From JACDAE01 sp963717195 (GTDB lineage Bacteria; Chloroflexota; Ktedonobacteria; Ktedonobacterales; Ktedonobacteraceae), in NCBI GenBank assembly GCA_963717195.1, contig CAVQVR010000006.1, positions 586,415 through 650,414 of the forward strand: a stretch of 64,000 nt of DNA. The letters run 5' to 3'. The translations under genes and the position numbers were made by a program. A model generated the notes under the pieces. It had not been told where the DNA came from and did not search any database. It saw nothing but the letters and a program-made list of their open reading frames with translations. Position 1 is the first letter of the stretch. Each line of letters starts with the position of its first letter. Shown piece after piece: positions 28,337-37,757 of the stretch.

Positions 28337-28434
28337 CTACCCGGTGGCATTGTACTATTCTCGTTGTCATCCTCGTCGCCTGGCACTGGCCCCAAATACG
28401 ACACCGGAGCATGCTGCGTGAAACAACAAACTAA

Positions 28435-28833
28435 TCAGGCAGAGAGCAATTCCTCTATGATATTGAGCAGTTTGTTCAGATCAACAGGTTTACTAATGCC
28501 TATGAGATGACGCTCCTGGATATCATGCTCTAACACACCTGCCGTAGTCAGAATAGTAGGCACATGCTCCAACCCCTCGATAGCATGCAACCGATCATAA
28601 ACCTCCAGCCCATTCATACGCGGAAGATGATAATCTAGCATAATCAGATCAGGCCGAAGCTCCTTGACGATCTCCAGTGCATGCGCACCATCCGGCACCA
28701 ACAACGCCTGATGAGCGGTTTCTTCCGAAATGATACGCACAAACGTTTCCCCAATCTGGGCATTATCCTCGATGATGAGAATCAGTTTCATCTCATCATG
28801 TTTATTTATTGGAACTTCTTTATGGTCAGACAT
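28435..28833 (-). CDS. Single-domain CheY-like response regulator
   Basis: 132 aa with no output domain. Conserved residues are the acidic pair in IIEDN, the phospho-acceptor in LIMLDYHLPRMNG, a Thr in ILTTAG and the Lys in GISKPVD. ATG 28833 has AGGAG about 11 nt upstream; a later start at the Met of MKLILIIEDN is also possible. It is transcribed divergently from the H-NOX gene at 29128 with a 294-bp shared upstream region, so they may be co-regulated. The partner kinase is not adjacent. Confidence 0.85.
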   Translation of the reverse strand: MSDHKEVPINKHDEMKLILIIEDNAQIGETFVRIISEETAHQALLVPDGAHALEIVKELRPDLIMLDYHLPRMNGLEVYDRLHAIEGLEHVPTILTTAGVLEHDIQERHLIGISKPVDLNKLLNIIEELLSA

Positions 28834-29034
28834 ATGGGCAGACTCCTACTCAAGCCAGGAGATGATAATTATCCCGCTCTTTATATAGCACGTGCCGACC
28901 GGCAACATCAGTTTCAAAAGGACGCTTCCTTAATTGCCTTGTTAGCAAATTATCTATACAGCACCGAACAGGCAGTAAATGTAGCCACAACCTTCTTGTG
29001 CACTATTACTTTATTACCACGTTTTCAAAATTAC

Positions 29035-29063
29035 TTGCATTCAATACATCTTTTTTGTAAAAT
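29035..29063 (+). promoter_or_regulatory. Sigma-70-type promoter for the H-NOX gene
   Basis: TTGCAT (29035-29040), a 17-bp T-rich spacer and TAAAAT (29058-29063). The predicted start point is about 60 nt before the ATG. Confidence 0.6.
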
Positions 29064-29127
29064 ACGCAAAACGATAACGGAATCTGGAGATGGAGCTACT
29101 CTTTAAGAAAGGAAAACGTATCTACCT

Positions 29128-30015
29128 ATGAAAGGCATTATTTTTGTCGTCTGGGAAAAGTACCTGAATGACCGCTTTGGATCGGACTTTGTTGATACTT
29201 ATCGAAAAAGCATAGGCGAAACGAGAGATCAACTGCCTATAACTGGCCGAACATACCCCGATGTACAGCTCATACAAGGGCTACATAGCGCCAGTCAAAT
29301 CAGCTCTTTGACTGAGGATCGCCTGATGTTTGAGTATGGGCACTACTTCATGATGAATGGGCTGGTTGAATATCTCTGCGGTTACCTGCTTGCTCAGGCG
29401 TGGAACGCCTATGACCTGCTGTTATTAATGCGTGATGCACATGCACAGATGCGGCGCACACCAGACGGAGTGGAACCCCCGCTCTTTAACTACGAAGTGC
29501 TCTCAGAAGATCACAATCACATGCTGCTTACTTACGACAGTAAGCGCAAGCTTTGTTCGCTGCTCGACGGCTGCATTCACGGCTCGGCAGATCGCTTTGG
29601 CGAGAAAGTGCACACTCGCGAACATTCTTGCATGAAACGAGGCGATCCAGTCTGTCGTTTTGAAGTGCGTTTCGAAGGCGAGCCATGGACGAAACGAGCC
29701 ACACCCGTGATGATTGAACAAGAAAAGCAGCGCCTCTCCAAGCAGGGACTGAGCAACCTTATCCTGCAGACCCTTCCCTACGACTTCAAAGGCCGCATGG
29801 CGCTTGATGATCTCCATCGGTCGATTATGCGGAACCAGGGCTCGTATTTTCCCGAAATCTATCGGAAACAGCGCCCGATCTCTTCTATGCATATCTCGCA
29901 GGTCTACACAGCCCTGGCCAAGTTGCTTCAGGTTGGTCTGGTTGCAAGCACCGTAAATCAACCTGACGACACTTTTGCTAACCGACGTTATTGGCGTGCA
30001 CCCACACATGACTGA
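29128..30015 (+). CDS. H-NOX (heme-NO/O2-binding) sensor fused to a winged-helix-like domain, copy 1
   Basis: 295 aa. Residues 1-182 match the H-NOX family throughout: start MKGIIFVVWEKYL, proximal heme ligand His105 (MRDAHAQM), the Pro pair at 117-118 (EPPLF), the YxSxR propionate-binding motif Tyr136/Ser138/Arg140, and the closing CMKRGDPVCRFEV. Residues 200-295 have the pattern of a winged-helix domain: MALDDLHRSIMRNQG, then HISQVYTALAKLLQVGLV and a basic ending ANRRYWRA. H-NOX domains bind NO and usually signal to a separate kinase or cyclase. A fused DNA-binding-like domain would make this a one-component NO-responsive regulator (inference). No distal-pocket Tyr is obvious, favouring NO over O2. 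The paralogue at 47673 is next to NO synthase. Confidence 0.85.
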   Translation: MKGIIFVVWEKYLNDRFGSDFVDTYRKSIGETRDQLPITGRTYPDVQLIQGLHSASQISSLTEDRLMFEYGHYFMMNGLVEYLCGYLLAQAWNAYDLLLLMRDAHAQMRRTPDGVEPPLFNYEVLSEDHNHMLLTYDSKRKLCSLLDGCIHGSADRFGEKVHTREHSCMKRGDPVCRFEVRFEGEPWTKRATPVMIEQEKQRLSKQGLSNLILQTLPYDFKGRMALDDLHRSIMRNQGSYFPEIYRKQRPISSMHISQVYTALAKLLQVGLVASTVNQPDDTFANRRYWRAPTHD

Positions 30016-30296
30016 TTGCATGCCTGATATATACCAAAATTTCGGTAATTGGGTCCCCTATTCATAAATCGCCGAGCTCTGCCCATGCAGGCAGGCGTTT
30101 CAGGAATACGGTAGACCCAATTGTGACTCTCCCAGGATATTCCCCATTTACCGGATTGTTACCCTCCATTGAACTGCTATTGAGGTAGATCAGCTATCTT
30201 CAAAGTAACACCTTCAGTTAAGCACAAAATCTGTTGATGCGGCTTATCAGACTGGCGTTCACACGGATTTGTTTTGATACTCCTGGTATTCTAAAC

Positions 30297-30406
30297 ATGA
30301 GACTCTCTTTGTCGAAATACAACGGATTCTCGACTAGAAAGATCAATTTCTATGAAACTCTCTTTATCAAAACACAACACATTCTTGGCTAGAACATTCA
30401 ATTTCA
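30297..30406 (+). repeat. 55-bp imperfect tandem duplication upstream of doxX
   Basis: Copy 1 is 30297-30351 and copy 2 is 30352-30406; both begin ATGARACTCTCTTT and include AATTTC near the end. The rest of the gap 30016-30296 holds nothing I recognise. The repeat may be a doubled regulatory site. Confidence 0.7.
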
Positions 30407-30419
30407 AGAAAGGCTTCAC

Positions 30420-31082
30420 ATGCAAATATTTCAACGTGCCAGACCTCAAGCAGACAATCAGGCTCCTGTACTTCCAACAACGAAACTGCTCTTTTTCGAT
30501 ACACGCCTCGCGTGGTTATGGCTGATTGTGCGCCTCTATGTCGGCTATCAATGGCTCACCAGTGGCCTTGCAAAAGTCGTCGGTTACTCTGTCGCTCCCG
30601 GCACATTTGGTCAACGCATACAAGGGGGATCGTGGCTCATGGGTGGTCATGGGGCAACAGCATTACATGGCTTCTTTATGCATTCCTTATCATTAGCTGG
30701 CGGATCAAACCCCACCATCCAGAACTGGTATGCTGCGTTCCTGCAACATATGGCCTTGCCAGGAGTTGGCGTATTTGCCTGCCTGATACCATTGGGAGAA
30801 CTCTTCGTTGGCCTGGGCCTGATCTTTGGCGTATTCACAGGGATCGCTGCATTCTTCGGCGCTCTGATGAACATGAACTACTTGCTTGCTGGCTCAATCA
30901 GCATCAATCCAATCCTATTCCTTCTCGAAATCTTCCTGATCCTGGCATGGCGCATCTGTGGTTTCTACGGGATCGACCGTTTCTTACTCTCACGACTGAA
31001 AATCACATCTGCCCATTTGCCATCTGTCGGTACTTTTCAAGCCACAACCGACCCGCTAACAAGTGAAAGCATCCAAAGCTAG
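30420..31082 (+). CDS. DoxX-family integral membrane protein
   Basis: 220 aa with about four to five membrane helices. LYVGYQWLTSGLAKV near residue 45 and GELFVGLGLIFGVFTGIAAFFG near 125 fit the DoxX / thiosulfate:quinone oxidoreductase subunit family. GALMNMNYLLAGS and the helix around residue 160 complete the domain. AAAGG precedes the start by 7 nt. Members are linked to redox and thiol stress; a specific role is not clear. The gene stands alone, with the DNA duplication directly upstream. Confidence 0.8.
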   Translation: MQIFQRARPQADNQAPVLPTTKLLFFDTRLAWLWLIVRLYVGYQWLTSGLAKVVGYSVAPGTFGQRIQGGSWLMGGHGATALHGFFMHSLSLAGGSNPTIQNWYAAFLQHMALPGVGVFACLIPLGELFVGLGLIFGVFTGIAAFFGALMNMNYLLAGSISINPILFLLEIFLILAWRICGFYGIDRFLLSRLKITSAHLPSVGTFQATTDPLTSESIQS

Positions 31083-31273
31083 CACACAGTCTCTGGCGCT
31101 TTTTTGCTGCTGGTGCTGTGAGTGTTTCCACCCCACACGGTATAAAAAAGTTGAATAATATATTATGTAATATATTAAATAATATATAGAGAGAGGGTAG
31201 GAACAACCCACAGCACCAGCAGCAAAATGGATAGGAGCGCAAAATATTCTGGCCCCTACCCATTTTGCTGACA

Positions 31274-33877
31274 TTATTCCGCAAAATTCCTGATTACCTG
31301 CTCCACCTCCGCGACCGTCTTTAAATGACCGACGCGTTCAACTGTCTCTAACAATTTCCGTGCCGAGGTCGTAGCCAGTATCGTCCTTACACCTGGTAGA
31401 GCTGGAGGAGCCATGCTTAATTCATCCACACCCATTCCCACCAGCAAAGGAGCCAGGCGCGTATCACCAGCCATCTCACCACAGACGGCTACCGCTTTTC
31501 CCGCGTGCCGCCCGGCCTCGGCAATCCGCCGTATCAGCCTTAGGACCGCTGGCTGCATCGACTGATAGAGATACGATACCGATGCATTGGTGCGATCAGT
31601 TGCCAGCGTGTACTGTGACAGATCATTAGCACCGATGCTAAAGAAATCCGCCAGTTCCGCCAGTTCGGACGCCATTATGGCGGCTGCGGGCACTTCGACC
31701 ATGATGCCAACGGGCACATGTACAGGTACAGCAATACCTCGTTCCCTCAAATCTTCATAAACGTGGTCGAAGATTGAACGCGCCGTACGTAGTTCCTCGA
31801 CGGTTGTAATCATTGGAAACATGATATGCAGTTCTACATCTACCTCGACTGCAGCTTGCAACAGAGCGCTCAACTGTTGCGTGAGCAATTCCGGATGCGC
31901 CAGATGAATACGTATTCCACGCAAGCCGAGTGCTGGGTTTGCCTCAACAAAGGAACCCAGCACCGCATCCAGGGCAGGCAAAGGTTTATCTGCACCCGCA
32001 TCTAATGTTCTGACCACGATCGGGCCAACTTTTTGCGTTGCATCGCCCTTAAAGGCTCGAAAGACCTGGACGTAGCGTCTGCGTTGCTCATCTTCGTCAG
32101 GAAGCGTCGCCGATGTGGCGAAGAGAAACTCTGTGCGCAACAATCCAATCCCTTCAGCTCCCCATTGACGAGCCGCCTCTGCCTCTGCCTCGCTTCCAAC
32201 ATTCGCCAGCAAAGAGATACGACGACCCTGAAATGTAATTGGCGTCTGCGCTCGCTGAGCAGCAAGCTTATTTGCTGCTTGCTGCTTCTGTTGTACAGCA
32301 AGACGTGATGCAAGTTGAGCACGCAGTTCTGAGGAAGGCTGATGATAAAGCAGGCCCGCATCCGCATCAAGGGCCAATTCATCGCCGGAATGAATTGCAA
32401 GAAGTGCGGCTTCGCTCAGTCCTGCGAGAGCTGGAATACCAAGGGCACGCGCGAGAATCGCTGCATGGGCTGTTGGACCACCCTGCGTTGTACAGATGCC
32501 CAGTACAGTTGTAGGTCGCAGTTGAGCAGTATCCGATGGCGTCAAATTGTGGGCAATCAGAATTACAGGAGAACTTAATGTACTGAGATCGGGCGGATGA
32601 ACTTCCTGTTGCCGTAAAGAGCGTAGCGCCCGACTGACAACATCGCGCACATCCACGGCACGCCCTGCAAAGAGTTCATTGTCGAGTTGCTCCAGTGTGA
32701 TCGCCTGCCGTTCGCCTGTCCGGGCCAGCGCCGTTGCGGCATCAACACACTGTTGTTCTATCATCTCTAGCGCAGCATCCTGCAAAGCTGGATCCTGTAT
32801 CATCAACGCCTGGGCCTCAAAAATAGCAGCCTCGGCCTGACCAGCACTTGCCTGCATCTGCGTTGCCAGTGCCGAAAGCTCCTGCGCGGTCGCCTCTAAT
32901 GTCTTTCGTAATGATGCTTGCTCAGATGTAACCTGCTGAGAAGAGATCGTGTGCGCCTCAACGGCGCTCAAATCAATACTACCAGAGGTATAAAGAAAAG
33001 CAGGTCCGATGGCAACACCCTTTGAGGTTGTAATGCCCGACCAGGACTCATTCTTTGCTGCTGAGGTCTTCAATGCAGTCTGAACTGTACTGGTAGGAGA
33101 AGGAAGTGGAGCTTCGGAAGTGGTCGATGCCTCATAAAAGTTCGCCTGTACAAGTTCGCTGAGCGCTTGCAAGACTGCATCAGCATCTGTACCACTGGCA
33201 CACAATGTAATTGTATTGCCCTGACGTGCCCCAAGCGAGAGTACGCCCATGATACTGCTGGCATTCACCTGTTTTCCCGGCACCAATACCTGTACACGCG
33301 CCTGAAAACGTGCCACCGTCTGGACAAATAATGCCGCTGGACGAGCATGTAGGCCCGCTGGATTCGTTAACACCAATTGTGTTTCTACCACATCCACTTC
33401 CGCATCTGGAGAAGATACAGGCACCGGAACCTCAGCAGAAGTGCTCATATTCTCTTCAGATTGGCTCAGTGGTTTTAGCTGTTGCAATTGCTCTACATGC
33501 GCCGTTTTCTCTGCAGCCTGCTTTACTTCAGCAAGCGTATGACCAAGAGAAGCTTCGAGCGCGGCTGCAACGGCCCCTTCAACCAATGGAGCATAACTAA
33601 GTACAGTATGCGCACGCTGATTCTCGTCTAGCATCTCCAGCGCCATCTCAGCAGACAAAATAGCGCTTCCCAGATCGAGCAGAACCAGCACGCCATCCGG
33701 GCTCTCTACGGATTGAATAGCCGCGAGAATGGCATCGACGGAAGTACCAAGCAAATTATCACCAGCTCCACCTGCTGCGGCGAGAGGTGTTCGTCCCTGT
33801 GCCATCTGCCCCGCAAGTTCGACTACCCCTTCGGCCAGGCGTGCGCTATGTGAAACAACAACCAGTCCGACGGTCAT
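31274..33877 (-). CDS. dhaM: Multiphosphoryl transfer protein DhaM (EIIA-HPr-EI fusion) of dihydroxyacetone kinase
   Basis: 867 aa from ATG 33877 (GGGAGGG upstream). Three phosphotransfer domains occur in order: an EIIA-Man-like DhaM domain with His10 (VVSHSARLAEG), HPr with its active His in NPAGLHARPAALFV, and full-length enzyme I with GGPTAHAAILARALGIPA, the PEP-binding FMFPMITTVEEL-type region (HIMFPMITTVEELRTA) and GEMAGD near the end. Phosphate passes from PEP via EI, HPr and EIIA to ADP on DhaL. The fusion supplies a dedicated PTS chain. It lies 13 bp downstream of dhaL in the same operon. Confidence 0.9.
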   Translation of the reverse strand: MTVGLVVVSHSARLAEGVVELAGQMAQGRTPLAAAGGAGDNLLGTSVDAILAAIQSVESPDGVLVLLDLGSAILSAEMALEMLDENQRAHTVLSYAPLVEGAVAAALEASLGHTLAEVKQAAEKTAHVEQLQQLKPLSQSEENMSTSAEVPVPVSSPDAEVDVVETQLVLTNPAGLHARPAALFVQTVARFQARVQVLVPGKQVNASSIMGVLSLGARQGNTITLCASGTDADAVLQALSELVQANFYEASTTSEAPLPSPTSTVQTALKTSAAKNESWSGITTSKGVAIGPAFLYTSGSIDLSAVEAHTISSQQVTSEQASLRKTLEATAQELSALATQMQASAGQAEAAIFEAQALMIQDPALQDAALEMIEQQCVDAATALARTGERQAITLEQLDNELFAGRAVDVRDVVSRALRSLRQQEVHPPDLSTLSSPVILIAHNLTPSDTAQLRPTTVLGICTTQGGPTAHAAILARALGIPALAGLSEAALLAIHSGDELALDADAGLLYHQPSSELRAQLASRLAVQQKQQAANKLAAQRAQTPITFQGRRISLLANVGSEAEAEAARQWGAEGIGLLRTEFLFATSATLPDEDEQRRRYVQVFRAFKGDATQKVGPIVVRTLDAGADKPLPALDAVLGSFVEANPALGLRGIRIHLAHPELLTQQLSALLQAAVEVDVELHIMFPMITTVEELRTARSIFDHVYEDLRERGIAVPVHVPVGIMVEVPAAAIMASELAELADFFSIGANDLSQYTLATDRTNASVSYLYQSMQPAVLRLIRRIAEAGRHAGKAVAVCGEMAGDTRLAPLLVGMGVDELSMAPPALPGVRTILATTSARKLLETVERVGHLKTVAEVEQVIRNFAE

Positions 33878-33890
33878 AATCAACCCTCCC

Positions 33891-34514
33891 CTACGCACAA
33901 ATTTCGGCAAGGCTACGTAATATCAGCCAGCTTGATGTTGCCCCAGGATCCTGATGACCAATGCTCCGTTCGCCAAGATAGCTCGCGCGGCCCTTGGTGG
34001 CAAGCAGAGGAATAGTCGCCTTCATCCCTTCTTCAGCAGCGGAACTGGCACGAGCGGTGATTTCTGCTATTGAGAGTCCCTCGTCAAGTGCCTTTTTTGC
34101 TGCTGTGAGCGCTGGCTCCAGAGCATCGACCATCGTTTTTTCGCCTGCATGCGCTTTTCCACGCGCGACAATACCATTCAGAAATGCTTCAAGCATCGCT
34201 ACAACATCGGCAGAGCTCAGTTCCTGCTTATTGGCTGCGACAGCGCTGGCACGCAAAAAAGCAGTACCATAGAGAGGTCCGCTGGCACCCCCAACGGTCG
34301 ATACCAGCGTGGTACCAACGGTTTTCAACTGGGTTGCGATATCCATTGATGCCATCGCCGGGAATTTCGCGCGTACCGCATAGAAGCCACGATCCATATT
34401 TGAACCATGGTCCGCGTCACCTATAGCAGAATCAAGCTGCGTTAAATAGGCTGCGTTCTCATGTAGCACATCCGCGACGCGCTCCAGCCAATGCAAAATA
34501 TCTTCATTGGTCAT
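33891..34514 (-). CDS. dhaL: Dihydroxyacetone kinase ADP-binding subunit DhaL
   Basis: 207 aa. The nucleotide/Mg site is seen in DSAIGDADHGSNMDRG, with TVGGASGPLYGTAFLRA and GEKTMVDALEPA further on, all typical of DhaL. It holds a bound ADP that is rephosphorylated by DhaM and phosphorylates dihydroxyacetone held by DhaK. GAGGGAT lies upstream of the ATG. dhaK is upstream, separated by about 240 bp that contain a palindromic element. Confidence 0.92.
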   Translation of the reverse strand: MTNEDILHWLERVADVLHENAAYLTQLDSAIGDADHGSNMDRGFYAVRAKFPAMASMDIATQLKTVGTTLVSTVGGASGPLYGTAFLRASAVAANKQELSSADVVAMLEAFLNGIVARGKAHAGEKTMVDALEPALTAAKKALDEGLSIAEITARASSAAEEGMKATIPLLATKGRASYLGERSIGHQDPGATSSWLILRSLAEICA

Positions 34515-34590
34515 TTCACAATATCCCTCATTTTTCTTTTTAGCGTAAACATCATTCTAAATCTGTAATATTCATGTGAACCCTGGCAGG

Positions 34591-34735
34591 CTCTGCATCC
34601 ATCTAGGGGAACCAGGGTAGGGGCGTCACCTTGCGTGCGCCCGTGTACCTGAGCAGCATCGTGCATCCCCACGCGGGCGCACGCAAGGTGACGCCCCTAC
34701 CCTGGTCCCCAACGTTTCCCCCGAAAGATGTAGAC
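34591..34735. repeat. MITE-like palindromic element, copy A (inverted relative to 37758-37905)
   Basis: Core arms 34611-34643 and 34674-34706 are 33 bp and perfectly complementary (with GGGGCGTCACCTTGCGTGCG in one arm). The central loop is the reverse complement of the loop in the copy at 37776-37875, so the two are inverted. Outer ends CTCTGCATCC (34591-34600) and AGATGTAGAC (34726-34735) form imperfect terminal inverted repeats. Confidence 0.75.
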
Positions 34736-34756
34736 CTCCTGACACACGATTGAGTA

Positions 34757-35758
34757 CTACATACCCCAACGTAATCCGGCTGTGTGAACTGGCGTATCCC
34801 AATACTTGATCATCTCATCATCAAGGCGAACCAGAGTAATAGAGCAGCCAGCCATATCTAGAGAAGTAATATAGTTTCCTACCAGAGAGCGGGCAATAGT
34901 GATGTTTTTGCCGCCTAAGATGCGGTTGAGAGCATCGAAAACAATGTACAGCTCGATCAGCGGTGTGCCACCCATACCATTGACCATTGCCAGCACCTGT
35001 TCACCGGCCTTCAGCTCCAGATCTTCAACAATGGGAGTTGTGAGCATTTCGGTGATTTCAGCAGCGGAGGCCAATTTGACACGGCGACGACCAGGCTCGC
35101 CATGAATGCCGATGCCGATCTCCATTTCGTCATCACCCAGCTCAAAGGTTGGCTTACCCGCCGCTGGAACAGTGCAAGAGGTCAGCGCCATACCCATGCT
35201 GCGCCCCTGCTCGTTGACCTTGCGTGCTAAAGCGGCTACAGCACTCAGAGGTGCACGCGTCTCGGCCAGACCACCAACGATCTTTTCCAGCAGAACTGTC
35301 ACGCCCACACCACGCCGACCGGCAGTATACAGACTGTCCTGTACGGCCACATCGTCATTGGTTACGACGCTGGCAACTTCGATATCATCTGCTGCAGCCA
35401 GTTCAGCCGCCATCTCGAAATTGAGCACATCGCCTGTATAATTCTTGACGATATGCAGGACGCCCGCTCCACCGTTGACCGCACGAGTCGCCGCCAGCAT
35501 CTGGTCGGGAACGGGAGAGGTAAAGACTGCTCCAGCACAGGCCGCATCAAGCATACCTACACCAACAAATCCACCATGCATAGGCTCGTGACCACTACCA
35601 CCACCGGAGATCACTCCAACTTTACCGCGTATAGGCGCATCCCGGCGTACAACTATCTGCTGCTCAATATCAACCCGGAGCAGATCGGAATGAGCGGCTA
35701 ACATACCCGCAAGTGCTTCTTTGACGACATCTTCTGGCCGGTTGATCAACTTCTTCAT
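34757..35758 (-). CDS. dhaK: Dihydroxyacetone kinase substrate-binding subunit DhaK
   Basis: 333 aa. GKVGVISGGGSGHEPMHGGFVG and the covalent substrate-binding histidine in IGIGIHGEPG identify DhaK. HIVKNYTGDVLNFEMAAE and VNGMGGTPLIELYI are further hallmarks. It binds dihydroxyacetone as a hemiaminal and receives phosphate from DhaL. AAAGG lies 10 nt before the start. It is downstream of glpD in the leftward glycerol locus. Confidence 0.93.
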   Translation of the reverse strand: MKKLINRPEDVVKEALAGMLAAHSDLLRVDIEQQIVVRRDAPIRGKVGVISGGGSGHEPMHGGFVGVGMLDAACAGAVFTSPVPDQMLAATRAVNGGAGVLHIVKNYTGDVLNFEMAAELAAADDIEVASVVTNDDVAVQDSLYTAGRRGVGVTVLLEKIVGGLAETRAPLSAVAALARKVNEQGRSMGMALTSCTVPAAGKPTFELGDDEMEIGIGIHGEPGRRRVKLASAAEITEMLTTPIVEDLELKAGEQVLAMVNGMGGTPLIELYIVFDALNRILGGKNITIARSLVGNYITSLDMAGCSITLVRLDDEMIKYWDTPVHTAGLRWGM

Positions 35759-35799
35759 CGTAGTAGCCTTTCTGCCATATCTGTTGTTTCGTATAAATG

Positions 35800-35849
35800 G
35801 ACGTCGTAAACACGGCCCCTACAGTGGGCGTCGTAAACGCGGCCCTACC
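35800..35849. repeat. Two tandem 22-bp imperfect repeats between dhaK and glpD
   Basis: CGTCGTAAACACGGCCCCTAC (from about 35801) and the near-copy at 35829 occur in direct orientation. They end in the CCCTAC motif shared with the palindromic elements. Confidence 0.55.
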
Positions 35850-35856
35850 GTATATT

Positions 35857-37552
35857 TCACATCGTCTGGCTCATTTTCCCGGCGCTCTTCTGCTCGTGCA
35901 TACTGTTACGATATGCTTCAATGAGAGACTGCTGTTGCGTCGTTGACCAGTTGAGCTCCTTTGCCATTAACGTTGCAACCTCGTCAATGACACCCAGTCC
36001 GCTCTGCCTATCCTCAAGAATGATCGATGTACGACGCGCTAAAATATCGTACGGCGTCATCGCCATCTCATGGCGGCAGGCATAGATTACTTCAGCTTTG
36101 ATATAAGGGAGATCATCAATGAGGCGAGCAGCTAACGTTGCATCACCTTCTATAAGATCAAGCACCCCCTGTGCATTGGTACCATAACTATAGCCCAGGT
36201 GCTCTATCGTTTCGGGCGTAAGACCCAGCGAAGCGCCTTTACGTGCCAACACCTGTTGCATAACGGGCCATCCAGCACTTCCTTGCAGTGGAAGCGATTG
36301 CGTCGGATGCGCTGGTTTCGTTCCATCGCGACGGCTCAGTACATCAACGGTATCCTGGGCCATACGACGATAGGTCGTTAACTTTCCACCCGTGATCGTA
36401 ACCAATCCAGACGGGCCCTCGATCACCGCATGGGTGCGCGAAAGCTTTGCAGTGGAATGATTTGCCCTGCGCGGTTTTACCAGCGGACGATAACCCGCGT
36501 AGGTGCTCACGATATTCTCTTCAGTCAAGTTCACCGCAAGATAGCGATTCAGATACTTCAGCAGATAGGTGATATCTTCCTGTGTAGCAACCGGCGAATC
36601 CAGGTCGCCGGAACCGGTATCGGTTGTCCCAAAAATCGCACGCGACTCCCAGGGAACAATGAAGAGAATACGCTTATCTTCGGTCTCCGGCAGTACGATT
36701 GCTGAATCACCCAGTTGGAGATCCTCCCGCGTGAGTACCAGGTGAACTCCTTTGCTGGGCTCGACCTGAATCTGCGACTCCTCACCCGTTAGCGCCTCGA
36801 CCTGCTCGGTATAGACGCCGGTGGCATTCACAATATGACGTGCCTGAATGGTAATTTCCTGGTTGCCCAACTTATCACAAACACGCACACCGTGCACCTT
36901 CCCATCCTCATCCTTAAGAAAGGAGGTCACCTCCGCATAATTGGCAATCGTCGCGCCATAGTGTGCCGCCGTGCGGATAAGCGCCATCGTGAGGCGTGCA
37001 TCGTTGGTCTGTCCATCATAATAGACAAAACCCTCTTTCAGCCCTTTCTGCACAAGTGCTGGAGCCATTTTGAGAACCGCATCACGCTTCAAATGGCGGT
37101 GTCTATGGATGTTACGCCGACCAGCAAGTATATCGTAGAGCCAGAGACCAATATTCAGCAAAAAACTTAAGCCAATACCACCCGGCGTAGTCATTGGCAT
37201 CCCGACTGGATGGCGGTCTCCCTCGTAGATAGGCAGGACAAATGCTACCGGACGCACCAGGTAAGGCGCATTTTGCAGCATAATACCGCGCTCAACCAGA
37301 GCTTCATGCACCAGAGCGAAATCAAATTCGGGCAGGTAACGAATACCTCCATGCACCAGCTTGGTCGATTTGCTACTCTGTCCCACTCGCGAAGTCTGCT
37401 TTCTCAACAAGCGCAACCTTATACCCACGCGTCACGGCATCAAGCGCTACACCAGCTCCTGTGACACCACCACCGATCACAAGAACATCAAACCGATTGT
37501 TACCTAGTTCGGCAAGGTTGTGCGTGCGCACTATCGATGATAATGTTTGCAT
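35857..37552 (-). pseudogene. glpD: FAD-dependent glycerol-3-phosphate dehydrogenase, split by one extra base near 37378
   Basis: The reading frame from ATG 37552 encodes MQTLSSIVRTHNLAELG..., then the FAD motif FDVLVIGGGVTGAGVAL and VEKADFASGT, and hits TAG. One frame over, the rest continues with SSKSTKLVHGGIRYLPEFD to the end, without a start codon of its own that would include the FAD site. Deleting one base (plus-strand C 37378) restores the family signature FASGTSSKSTKLVHGG and a 564-aa protein, the normal GlpD length. GlpD oxidises glycerol-3-phosphate to DHAP and feeds electrons to quinones. The break is either a recent mutation or a sequencing error. Confidence 0.85.
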
Positions 37553-37757
37553 AATGCTTACGGAAATATGAAGTGTGCTGGTCTACACCCTCGCATTCCC
37601 GTCCTTTCATTTCGTATGGACTATGGACATTCCTTGGGGATACCCGTCGCCATAATTTTCGTCCCTTCAACAGGTAAGGATACCCCTTGTGGACACTATA
37701 CCACCCAATCTACTGTACCGTCCCAATTGCTCTTTGACAAGGATGGCCCTTTGCAGA

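Noticed and set aside
28681..29106. 141-codon frame antisense to the CheY-like gene
   Set aside because: Most of it is the shadow of a well-supported receiver gene and it covers the H-NOX promoter.
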